Source: Lentibacillus halodurans (GTDB lineage: Bacteria; Bacillota; Bacilli; Bacillales; Amphibacillaceae). From it: a DNA stretch of 59,418 nucleotides. The translations under genes were made by a program, and so were the position numbers. The stretch spans positions 1 through 59,418 of the forward strand of contig NZ_FOJW01000019.1 of NCBI RefSeq assembly GCF_900112045.1, in the 5' to 3' direction. Every line of letters starts with the position of its first letter. The first letter of the stretch is position 1. Of the stretch, positions 8,158 through 15,653 are shown piece after piece. The notes under the pieces were generated by a model. The model was not told the origin of the DNA and searched no databases. It saw nothing but the letters and a program-made list of their open reading frames with translations.

Positions 8158-8463
8158 TTATTTGATTTCTTTAAATAACTCATAGGCTTTGGAGCGCGCC
8201 TCGTTAAGCACTGATTCTCCCCAGCTTGTGATACGATAATATTTTCTTATCTTTCCATTCACATTAACCTCCTCTTTAACCAATAATTGATCGACTTCCA
8301 TGTTGTGCAGAATCGGATATAAAGTCCCTGCACTTATTTCATAACCGTGTTCACGCAATTCTTCCAGCATCCATGAACCGTAAATGGCTTCTTCTTTTGC
8401 GTGGTGTAAGATATGAATTTGAATGAATCCCAAGAATAATTTTCGTAACACCTTGTTATCCAA
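8158..8463 (-). CDS. PadR-family transcriptional regulator
   Basis: A 101-residue winged-helix protein of the small PadR type (AIYGSWMLEELREHGYEISAGTLYPILHNME, then the wing with KIRKYYRIT). The start is a TTG at 8463 with a strong GGGAGGA site; no better ATG lies nearby. It heads the chrA operon, so it is probably the chromate-responsive or general repressor of the exporter. A palindrome just upstream is a candidate operator. Confidence 0.88.
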   Translation of the reverse strand: MDNKVLRKLFLGFIQIHILHHAKEEAIYGSWMLEELREHGYEISAGTLYPILHNMEVDQLLVKEEVNVNGKIRKYYRITSWGESVLNEARSKAYELFKEIK

Positions 8464-8496
8464 ATAATCTTCCTCCCATCAATAACGAAAACCGAT

Positions 8497-8509
8497 ATCG
8501 AAATTCGAT
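8497..8509. promoter_or_regulatory. Candidate PadR operator
   Basis: A perfect 13-base palindrome (ATCGAA-A-TTCGAT) about 33 bases before the padR start, beside a second short palindrome CGATATCG. The position fits autorepression; binding is inferred. Confidence 0.45.
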
Positions 8510-8978
8510 TCCAATTGTACAATACAATCCATTTAATTTAAATGCAAGTATCTTTCAAGTCCCAATAAGATATATAGGTTTCCTAATGAGACAGGGACAA
8601 AAGGATATGAGCCAAAGGTAAATCCGAACGATGATTTCACTATGATTAGAACAGTTCGATTGACCTTTTGAAGTATGTTTGAAAATTGGTTACACATGAT
8701 CGATAAACGGAGAAGTCACTTGGTCTTAGATTGACTTGCTTCCATGCTTTTGTTGGTGAGTGCATGATTATCGCTGCGGGAAAATATGCCCTTTCCAGGG
8801 GAACGGCAGCCTCAGCTAACGTTGCCAAGAAAACCAGTTTGTAAAGTGGATCTTCAGCTCTCGCTCTTCCCCCAAGCGTGTCGCATTTTTCGGCAGCTTA
8901 GAATCGTGTTCGCATAAGGTGACAGCAAACGTTCCATGAATTCTTTTCTTTCAACAATTAGAACCCCAACATGAGCGG
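8510..8978. other. Intergenic stretch, nothing assignable
   Basis: No open frame has a convincing start or family match. AT-rich upstream of padR (its promoter probably lies within 8510-8570), then mixed sequence leading into a foldback repeat. Confidence 0.5.
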
Positions 8979-9094
8979 CGGCAGCATACGGAGACGCCTA
9001 TGGGAATTGCACGAACCGAAGACCCCGCAGGAAAGAGGTCTTGGCTTTCCGAGGCGGCTGAATCCGTGCTCATGGAAAGCACAGTATGCTGCCG
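8979..9094. repeat. 116-base foldback repeat (MITE-like)
   Basis: CGGCAGCATAC (8979-8989) is exactly complementary to GTATGCTGCCG (9084-9094). The GC-rich interior contains GACCCCGCAGGAAAG-type sequence that reminds me of dispersed elements seen in Bacillaceae intergenic regions. No protein is encoded. It differs in composition from the AT-rich flanks. Confidence 0.5.
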
Positions 9095-9404
9095 GAGCGA
9101 ATGATCGCACGCAACTAACATCAGAATGAAAGGAAGACTGCACCAACATAAATTGTCACGCTTTCACATTCGTTATCAACGATGAAAGGATTGACTGCTG
9201 AAAAATAGAGGAATAAATGATACGAAAGGGTGTGCGATTACTTGTACATCCTTTCATATACCATTTTCCGCAAGACACTAAGTCGCAGGTATTAGCAAAC
9301 TTATTTCGTTATACTTTACAGAAAATTCACAGACGCTTATTAGTCACTTAACAGTTATAAGTTATACTCTAATTAAACAATGAATTCTGCCAATCGGAGG
9401 TGGT

Positions 9405-9467
9405 ATGATGCGCTTTATTATGAAGGTCTGTGTCTGCCTTGTTCCAGTTGTTATATATCTGGTTTAG
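9405..9467 (+). CDS. Possible 20-residue hydrophobic peptide
   Basis: A short frame with a strong CGGAGGTGG site: MMRFIMKVC followed by a hydrophobic tail. It lies 36 bases before the PAP2-like stub. It could be a leader peptide or the stump of a gene; nothing more can be said. Confidence 0.2.
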   Translation: MMRFIMKVCVCLVPVVIYLV

Positions 9468-9503
9468 AAGATTACCAACACCTTTTGATCAGGAGGTGAT
9501 TAG

Positions 9504-9620
9504 ATGGTGAAATATTTGAATGCCGTATATGAATTAGACTGTCGCTGCTTTCGGATCATTAATAAGAATTTTGAAAGGAGACAAATGCATTCTTTTTCAC
9601 AAGATTACGTACCGGAAATG
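9504..9620 (+). pseudogene. Truncated PAP2-phosphatase-like N-terminus
   Basis: Behind a perfect AGGAGGTGAT site the frame reads MVKYLNAVYELDCRCFRIINKNFERR, which resembles the N-terminus of small PAP2-family phosphatases. After about 32 codons it runs into the 3' end of the TasA-like pseudogene on the other strand, so the rest was lost in a deletion or rearrangement near 9600. The identification is from memory of the family and is only moderate. Confidence 0.4.
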
Positions 9621-10173
9621 GAACAAGCAATTGCAGTGAATCGCCTTGAAAAATATTTTGATCTTCCCCATTGTCAACAAAATTGAATTTTACAGTAAAA
9701 TCATGGACTGAACCTGAAGGCAAACCTTTTTCACCATACCATAGATACATTATATGTTGATCAATCGCTTCAGGCGTCACGTCTTGAAGTTCAGCAAGTG
9801 TTGTTCAATAAATAATCTCATCCATGTTATGATCGTTGTATAAAAATTCGACTTCGATGTGTTCCCCAAAATCTTCGGATCCATTGTCACCTTGGTCATC
9901 TGTTATCGTGTAAGTTGTTTCCAGAAGTACCTCCTTAATATCAAGTGTTCCATCGTTCGCCAATTTAAAATCACGGTAAAAAGAGCCACCAGGCTTTATA
10001 TTTTCCACATCGATGATGGCGGTTGAATTCAAATTCAAGTCTAACGTACCGGCTGCAAACGTGTTATTTCATTCTGAAGTATCACTAAAATATGCAACCG
10101 TACCGCCACTAATTAATCCTAACCCTAATACCGCCATTACTGCACCCAAACCTAATTGCTTTCTTATGGCCAT
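9600..10173 (-). pseudogene. TasA/camelysin family, broken copy
   Basis: From ATG 10173 (GGGAGGTGA site) the frame gives MAIRKQLGLGAV..., SGGTVAYFSDTSE, then a TGA, NNTFAAGTLDLNLN, later DEIIY, a second TGA, TTLAELQD, and the C-terminal block FVDNGEDQNIFQGDSLQL. The intact neighbour at 12306 has Ser at the second stop position. The C-terminus is also replaced by unrelated sequence at about 9620. It is a third member of the local TasA-like set, downstream of sipW. Confidence 0.85.
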
Positions 10174-10209
10174 TTTTGTTTTCACCTCCCTCTATATGAT
10201 TTAGCATGT

Positions 10210-10440
10210 CCTCTTCTGATGTCTTTTGTTAATAGATTAACAAGAAAGTATTAATCTACTATATAGATAGCATTAATTTTATATTAATTCTGATAATTTT
10301 TAGCGAATGATGACATGTTGAAATAACAAACATAATCGCAGCAATCATAATTGAACCAAAAAGCCTACCGGCAAATCCTGTATGATTTAAAAACTTTACG
10401 AACGAATTGGTAAAGGGCGGTAAAAGAAGAAGAGGAAATC
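10210..10440. repeat. Duplicate of the phoX/tatA control region with tatA relic
   Basis: About 90 bases from 10220 match 14461-14540 almost base for base (TTAATAGATTAACAAG, CTATATAGATAG, TTTTATATTAATTCTG). Further right, 10352-10435 still resembles tatA codons: ACCAAAAA, then ACCGGCAAA, then CGAACGAATTGGTAAA, but with stops. So an ancestral duplication placed the same divergent promoter block in front of the now-dead TasA copy and a now-dead tatA copy. Confidence 0.7.
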
Positions 10441-10503
10441 AGCACAAGTGGGAAAGTAGCTACTGTTTATGAAGTACATCGGTTTTTTACTGGATTATTT
10501 GGC

Positions 10504-10548
10504 AAACCGTTCTTTAGGATGGATCTCAAGCACCCTAAAGAACAGTTT
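10504..10548. repeat. Inverted repeat downstream of sipW
   Basis: AAACCGTTCTTTAGG (10504-10518) and CCTAAAGAACAGTTT (10534-10548) form a 15-base stem with one mismatch and a 15-base loop, about 95 bases beyond the sipW stop. No T-run follows on the minus strand, so it may stabilise the mRNA end rather than terminate. Confidence 0.5.
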
Positions 10549-10642
10549 CACAAAAAATGAAACAGATCTTCCTCTCCTTCCTATCAATAAATTATGGCTC
10601 ACACAGGAAGAAAGAGGAATAAACCTGTTTTCTCTATTCACT

Positions 10643-11203
10643 TCACATCGGCTTCTTTTTTTCAATATGATCCAATCTTTTTAACGTTCGCCATATGGTA
10701 AATCCGGCGTATCCAAGCAGCAGCAAACCAGGTATGATCATAAATAAGATACTTCCATTCGGAGACTGTGCGAAATTTATAATATAACCGACATATGGAA
10801 TCGTAAAGCCATTATATACCCCTATTACATTTTCAGCTAAAACCGGATCAGGATCGGGAGCATTATTGCTGTCCCCTTTGGTGGTGTAAACTACATTATC
10901 GTCTGTTGATATAACGTCTGTGATACGATGCGTAATTAATTTATCTTCTTCACCGATAAACGTAATCACATCACCCGATTGAAAGTTTGATCGATCCTTT
11001 TCGTCAACCGATTTTACAGCGATAATGGAACCTGTCTGGATACTAGGTTCCATGGATCCGGATAGTACAGATTTTAATTGGTAGCCGAATATCTCCGGCT
11101 GGCCTCCTGTCACTTTTGCGGAAATAACCAGTATTGCTGCACTTATCAGTAAGATGATGAATACGCCTGATACCGTTCGTCTTGTCCACTTTACTATTTT
11201 CAA
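10643..11203 (-). CDS. sipW: Signal peptidase I, SipW (ER) type
   Basis: A 186-residue membrane protease: N-terminal membrane segment, catalytic Ser50 in VLSGSMEPS, then His92 in LITHRI in place of the usual Lys, then a C-terminal membrane segment (about 150-175). The Ser/His arrangement marks the SipW/archaeal-ER class, which in Bacillus matures TasA and TapA. It follows the TapA-like and TasA-like genes in the same leftward cluster. TTG start with GAAGGTG site. Confidence 0.9.
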   Translation of the reverse strand: MKIVKWTRRTVSGVFIILLISAAILVISAKVTGGQPEIFGYQLKSVLSGSMEPSIQTGSIIAVKSVDEKDRSNFQSGDVITFIGEEDKLITHRITDVISTDDNVVYTTKGDSNNAPDPDPVLAENVIGVYNGFTIPYVGYIINFAQSPNGSILFMIIPGLLLLGYAGFTIWRTLKRLDHIEKKKPM

Positions 11204-11342
11204 TTCGCTTCACCTTCTTGCCATGGCTTACTTCCTTTACGACAGTTGCCTTCCTTTTTCCCCGTGTATTCTAAGGAACAGATTGCCTCCCCTTGCTTTC
11301 AAACTTCACAAGAACGGCAGATCAAGACAATCTGCCTAAGTG

Positions 11343-11687
11343 TTAAGGAGCGGCCTGCTCATCTTCTTCAGCTCCTGTCAAGGAGACACCTATATCTTCT
11401 TGTTCCCACTTGCCGATGCTCACACTTCCATTTGACTCTTGATGGTCCGTTAAGTATGCAGCAGTATTTGTTGTTACATATCCAGCTGAAAATAGAAGCA
11501 GATACATGAACATCACCATTTTAAAAAAGTGTAAAATGAAGACATTTCGTGGTTTGTTTTTTCCCTGCGGCGGTCTCTCAAATTGATCGCCCACCCTTCC
11601 CTCTGTTTCCTGATCCAGGTTAATGTCACAGCACTGATCTTTGAACAGAGATTGAATATCCTTATTCCCCATTCTCAGCATCACCAT
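11343..11687 (-). CDS. TapA-like short secreted/anchor protein
   Basis: A 114-residue protein: cytoplasmic N-terminus, one hydrophobic segment (about 56-72), then TTNTAAYLTDHQESNGSVSIG, which looks like the TasA/TapA signal-peptide end (TxAxFxD). It is much shorter than B. subtilis TapA, about 250 residues. It overlaps the end of the upstream TasA-like gene. No clear ribosome site is seen, and the internal ATG at 11672 next to that stop codon is an equally possible coupled start. Position between tasA-like and sipW supports a role in fibre assembly or anchoring; this is inference. Confidence 0.55.
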   Translation of the reverse strand: MVMLRMGNKDIQSLFKDQCCDINLDQETEGRVGDQFERPPQGKNKPRNVFILHFFKMVMFMYLLLFSAGYVTTNTAAYLTDHQESNGSVSIGKWEQEDIGVSLTGAEEDEQAAP

Positions 11688-12231
11688 CTTGCTGAATAGC
11701 TTTAAATTCCCAATTGAGTTCTAACTGATCCTCCTGAAAATGGCTTTGATCTTCCCCATTGTCCACCAATGTCAGCCGGACTGTGAAGTTTTTGGCTATG
11801 TCTCCCGCAGGAAATGATTCCACGATTGGCATAGAATTATCGTTCAATTCCGAAAGCGTTTTTTCAAATATACGTGTCTCTTCCTCGTCCTGATTCAACA
11901 GCAGCTCCACCAAAATATAATTGCCTAAGTTATCACCGTTGTTTGGTTCACCTTTATCAACGACTTCATAGGAAGCATGCAGGATTATTTCCTTCATATC
12001 CACACTTCCATCATTGGTAAGCTCAAACCTCGACTCCTGCGTATCTCCAGGCACTAAATCCTCAATTTGAAAAATCGTTTCTTTATTTGCACCTAAATCT
12101 AATGAGCCAGTTGTAATCTGATTATCAGTAGAGAATACATCCGTAAAATAGGCAGTTGTCCCTCCGGTGATTAAACTTAATCCAAGTGCAGCTAAGATGA
12201 TGCTCATGACAAGTTCATGCCTTATGGTCAT
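11662..12231 (-). CDS. TasA/camelysin family matrix protein (second copy)
   Basis: A 189-residue secreted protein. N-terminal hydrophobic signal ends in GGTTAYFTDVFSTDNQITTGSLDLG, the hallmark of TasA/CalY proteins processed by SipW. The C-terminal block LTLVDNGEDQSHFQEDQLELNWEF is shared with the neighbour. TasA family members form extracellular amyloid-like fibres or act as metalloprotease-like surface proteins. It is in a leftward cluster with the other TasA copy, the TapA-like gene and sipW. Confidence 0.87.
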   Translation of the reverse strand: MTIRHELVMSIILAALGLSLITGGTTAYFTDVFSTDNQITTGSLDLGANKETIFQIEDLVPGDTQESRFELTNDGSVDMKEIILHASYEVVDKGEPNNGDNLGNYILVELLLNQDEEETRIFEKTLSELNDNSMPIVESFPAGDIAKNFTVRLTLVDNGEDQSHFQEDQLELNWEFKAIQQDGDAENGE

Positions 12232-12305
12232 TTCAGCCCCTCCTCGGCGTATGTACCCGGATGTTTTTCAACAGATAATTTTCCCGGTGGTCAGGATTCC
12301 TAAGT

Positions 12306-12887
12306 TTATCTGGCTTCAAACGACCAATTAAGAGTTAATGCGTCTCCCTGAAACTGATTTTGATTTTCCTCGTTATCCACAAATTCGAATTGGACATACA
12401 TCGTGTCACTTGTTCCAGCCTCTAAACCACTTTGTTCATTTTCAAAACCGAGTACATTTTTTGCTACAGCATCTGGCGCCATGTCCTGTAATTCATATAG
12501 CGTTGTCGAATAAATGATATCATTAAATCGATCGCCTTCTGACTTGTCATAGTTTTCAAGGAAATTTACTCTAATGTGCTTGCCGAAATCATCCGTATTA
12601 TCACCTTCTGCATCGACTACTTCATAACTTGTATTTAATAGAACTTCCGTTATATCAAGTGATCCATTATTTTCCAAATAGAAAGTGCGAAATTCCCAAT
12701 CGCCGGGTCTAAGGTTATCCACGTTAATAATCACTTCCGGGTCCACCGAAAGATCCAGCGTACCTGCAGCAAACGTATTCTCCGATTCTTCTGTATCACT
12801 GAAATACGCAAAAGTTCCGCCACTTACTAAAGAGATTCCCAATGCTGCGGCAGCGAACCCCGTACCCAATTTTTTCCTTATACTCAT
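12306..12887 (-). CDS. TasA/camelysin family matrix protein (first copy)
   Basis: A 193-residue secreted protein with SGGTFAYFSDTEESENTFAAG after the signal segment, LRPGDWEFRTFYLENNGSLDI in the middle and FVDNEENQNQFQGDALTLNWSF at the end. Closest local relative of the broken copy at 9600. Strong AAGGAGG site before ATG 12887; this site is embedded in a small GCAAG/CTTGC hairpin. First gene of the matrix cluster, 92 bases downstream of phoX. Confidence 0.9.
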   Translation of the reverse strand: MSIRKKLGTGFAAAALGISLVSGGTFAYFSDTEESENTFAAGTLDLSVDPEVIINVDNLRPGDWEFRTFYLENNGSLDITEVLLNTSYEVVDAEGDNTDDFGKHIRVNFLENYDKSEGDRFNDIIYSTTLYELQDMAPDAVAKNVLGFENEQSGLEAGTSDTMYVQFEFVDNEENQNQFQGDALTLNWSFEAR

Positions 12888-12979
12888 TGCAAGAAACCTC
12901 CTTGGCTTGCATTCTTATTTTTTAAAGACGCCGTAAAATGCTTCCCGTTTTCCAAATTAAACACTTCTTACTTTCTGCC

Positions 12980-14416
12980 TTATATGATGGGAATGCCATT
13001 ACGCTGGAATGCAGCTGCTTCCAAATCGGACATTCCTTGTAATGCAGCAAAAGCAGACATGTTGTCCGAAACTTTAGGTGCATACCCTTGCGGAGGTGCT
13101 GCATGTCCCATTTGTCGGCCGCGACCAGGGTTTCTGCGTGCGAAAGGACCCCAAATTGCGAAAGTGATACCAGGTGTTTGAATATTCACGAATAATGTTT
13201 TCCCATCAGGTGAAAAGGTAGGACCTGCCAGTTCCGAATCATTGAGTACATTTTCAGCGAAAACGTACGTTTCTCCTTCTGGTGTTAATCCAATAATACG
13301 GTCAGATCCTCCGCCATCTTCCACAATCCATAAATCTCCCCACGGGGTCACTGTAATGTTGTCTGGAGATTCTAAATTATTGGCAGAAGTTGACTCATAG
13401 AAAAGTTCCAGCGTATTGGTTGAAGGAATGTAACGATAAATACGGCCAAGATTTTTACTCCCTGCATCGGTATCGGAAAACCAAAAGACGCCACCTACAA
13501 AATGGCAGCCTTCTAATCTGCTAAACTCGATGCATCCCTTCTGCCCAGCTTCAAGGCTCGGCTTTTCTGGATCCACATCCTTCCAGACGATTCCATAACG
13601 CTGCCCGGTGTGATAACTGCTCGCTTCATTTCGCGAAAGCTCTTCAATTGCAGCAGCCTGCAAGGTTCCTCCCTTATGTAAAGAACCAATCGTTTGACTG
13701 CGGTCATTTGGAAGAAAACGGTAAAAATAGCTTGGTCCAGCATCTTCAGTCATATATACAATTCCTGTCGCCGGGTCTACGTCAACCGCCTCATGAGAGA
13801 ACAGCCCCATTTCTCTAATAGGCGTTTTTGAAAGATTATTTTCCGGATCGTTTGGGTCCACTTCAAACACATAACCATGCCCTTGTACAAGTGTCTCCTC
13901 ACAGGTTATCCATGTTCCCCATGGTGTTCCCCCTCCCGCACAGTTTCGATACGTACCTGCAGACGTGACGTATTCATCTTTTAATTTACGATCTGGGCCA
14001 ACAACCAGTGCGGTCGTTCCGCCAATATTATCCTTGTGATACGGATTTTTACCAATCACTGGATAGTCCGATTCCTCCGATAATTCGTGATTGCGTACTA
14101 AAATCGTGGAATTATTCGTCCCTTGAAATGCACACATTCCATCATGCATTGCCGGTATTGGCCGTCCGTCTGAAAGCTCACCTCCCTCTTCAGATAAAAT
14201 ACGGTATTGAAAACCTCTTGGTAGGTCCAAAACTCCACCCGGATCTTTTACTAGAGGACCATAACCGCCAAACGATCCCTTTGATCTGTTTGGTGCTGCA
14301 AATGTACGATTTCCGGTCAGGGATAAAACGCCTGACATTCCCAATGCAATCGTTGCTGTGCTCATGCCGCTTACCTTTAAAAATTTCCGTCTGTCCATGT
14401 TAGATTCACCATTCAT
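12980..14416 (-). CDS. Tat-secreted PhoX-family phosphatase (DUF839)
   Basis: A 478-residue protein with a twin-arginine signal (MDRRKFLKVSG, Arg9-Arg10) followed by a hydrophobic stretch and an Ala-rich cleavage region. The body has DUF839/PhoX motifs: PAMHDGMCAF, LVRNHELSEE, GTYRNCAGGGTPWGTWITCEET, SHEAVDVDP, YRYIPST and PDNITVTPWGD. PhoX enzymes are calcium- and iron-dependent alkaline phosphatases outside the membrane; this one is shorter than the best-studied examples, so its substrate is uncertain. ATG 14416 has a GAGGAGG site. A tatA gene starts divergently 200 bases away, which fits a dedicated export component. Confidence 0.85.
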   Translation of the reverse strand: MNGESNMDRRKFLKVSGMSTATIALGMSGVLSLTGNRTFAAPNRSKGSFGGYGPLVKDPGGVLDLPRGFQYRILSEEGGELSDGRPIPAMHDGMCAFQGTNNSTILVRNHELSEESDYPVIGKNPYHKDNIGGTTALVVGPDRKLKDEYVTSAGTYRNCAGGGTPWGTWITCEETLVQGHGYVFEVDPNDPENNLSKTPIREMGLFSHEAVDVDPATGIVYMTEDAGPSYFYRFLPNDRSQTIGSLHKGGTLQAAAIEELSRNEASSYHTGQRYGIVWKDVDPEKPSLEAGQKGCIEFSRLEGCHFVGGVFWFSDTDAGSKNLGRIYRYIPSTNTLELFYESTSANNLESPDNITVTPWGDLWIVEDGGGSDRIIGLTPEGETYVFAENVLNDSELAGPTFSPDGKTLFVNIQTPGITFAIWGPFARRNPGRGRQMGHAAPPQGYAPKVSDNMSAFAALQGMSDLEAAAFQRNGIPII

Positions 14417-14449
14417 GGAAGAAACCTCCTCGTATTAATTAGGGGTGCC

Positions 14450-14590
14450 CTTCTTTTGATGTCTTCTGTTAATAGATTAACAAGGAAATATTAACTTACT
14501 ATATAGATAGTATTAATTTTATATTAATTCTGGTAATTTAGATTATTATTTAAGTGATGACATGTTAAAATACATACATAATCAGGAAAT
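14450..14590. promoter_or_regulatory. Divergent phoX/tatA control region
   Basis: AT-rich block with several TTAACA/TTAACT/TTAATT elements and an imperfect palindrome ACTATATAGATAGT. TTAACA-like direct repeats are the PhoP box in Bacillus, but the spacing here is not the regular 11 bases, so control by phosphate is only a suggestion. The same block is duplicated at 10210. Confidence 0.45.
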
Positions 14591-14617
14591 CGATGAATTT
14601 CTGTAGAAGGGAATGAT

Positions 14618-14818
14618 GTGTGGATGTTATCCAGCATTGGTATACCGGGGTTAATTTTAATATTGTTGATCGCGCTCATCATATTTGGACCAAAAAAACT
14701 TCCGGAAATCGGAAAAGCTACCGGGCAAACCCTGCGTGAATTTAAAAGCTCTGCGAATGAATTGGTAAAAGACGATGAAGAGGAAGAAAAAGACGTTAGC
14801 AAGAAGGAAAATATCTAA
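14618..14818 (+). CDS. tatA: Twin-arginine translocase subunit TatA
   Basis: A 66-residue protein: short N-terminus, one membrane helix ([17 protein letters not shown]), the conserved [11 protein letters not shown] hinge and an amphipathic helix, then an acidic-basic tail. It forms the Tat pore with TatC. Start is GTG 14618 (6 bases after AAGGG) or ATG 14624. No tatC is in the window. Divergent to phoX, its likely cargo. Confidence 0.93.
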   Translation: MWMLSSIGIPGLILILLIALIIFGPKKLPEIGKATGQTLREFKSSANELVKDDEEEEKDVSKKENI

Positions 14819-14971
14819 TGTGCAGCACGGAAGAGTGTATAACCGCTTGTGGCAAAACCTAAGGCAAAGTTAACGATAGTTAATGAGTATTGTCGCATGA
14901 ATCACATCCGTTCCCATGGTAACCAGTCCGATCAGGGAACGGATAATCCTCCATAAATTCAAGAAAATCTC

Positions 14972-15200
14972 ATGATAGACACTACCTGTTCTCCAGCCGG
15001 TTTTGCCTATCCAACAAATCTTAACTTTTTGAATCAAGCACGCGAAAAACTAGAAGACATAATCGATGCACTAAACGACCCCTTAAAAGACAGATAAGTA
15101 ACGACTCACACCTATCGAAAAGGGGAAGTAAAGACGATTTTGTTTAAATATACTTTTTTACGATCTTTCAGACATCATAAGAAAAGTGACTCTTACAAAC
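14972..15200 (+). pseudogene. IS1182-type transposase fragment
   Basis: Frame reads MIDTTCSPAGFAYPTNLNFL, then NQAREKLEDIIDAL, an in-frame TAA after KDR, then THTYRKGE. This is the conserved DDE-domain stretch of IS1182/IS5-like transposases (D-x-T-C...YPTDL...LLNxAREK). Only this piece remains; both ends are gone. Confidence 0.65.
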
Positions 15201-15214
15201 TGAAATTTGACTTC

Positions 15215-15529
15215 CTACTTGGCTGTTCTGTCACGATATACAATCAGAGTAATGCCATTTAATATGATAGTAACGATGAGAAGAACTGCTGAGACAAACG
15301 CCACAGCACTCGTTGTGTCCATCAGCGCAGACCAATCCTTAATCTTTACCAAATAATAGGTATAGAAAATCTGAAAACATAGCGAGATAGCACAAGCACT
15401 GATGCTCATCATGGAAAAAGCCATCCAATTCTGATGGTCATGCGTTTTATATCGCATCAGATTAACAGCAGGAAGTATCCAAGCAATTAGTCCAAGCACG
15501 AGACTGCCAATATTAAGTAAGCCAGTCAT
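15215..15529 (-). CDS. Small four-helix membrane protein, unknown function
   Basis: A 104-residue protein with about three to four hydrophobic helices (near 5-22, 38-60, 70-95) and a motif MRYKTHDHQNW between helices 1 and 2. I do not recognise a characterised family. ATG 15529 behind AAAGAGGA. It stands alone between the transposase relic and the MFS gene. Confidence 0.6.
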   Translation of the reverse strand: MTGLLNIGSLVLGLIAWILPAVNLMRYKTHDHQNWMAFSMMSISACAISLCFQIFYTYYLVKIKDWSALMDTTSAVAFVSAVLLIVTIILNGITLIVYRDRTAK

Positions 15530-15653
15530 GTCTAATCCTCTTTTCTATCTTTCTTTCCCGTTTAGCAATTGTGTTATTTAATTCAGTGTAACACTCCCCT
15601 GTCAATCTTTAAATCGTATCTGTTTCCCCAGGTCCTTATAAACGCTATTTGCG

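Noticed and set aside
8646-9149. 60-63-codon leftward frames
   Set aside because: Lie in and around the foldback repeat, lack ribosome sites, and have repeat-like composition.
10469-10684. 71-codon rightward frame beside sipW
   Set aside because: Overlaps the sipW end and the inverted repeat; no start signal or family.
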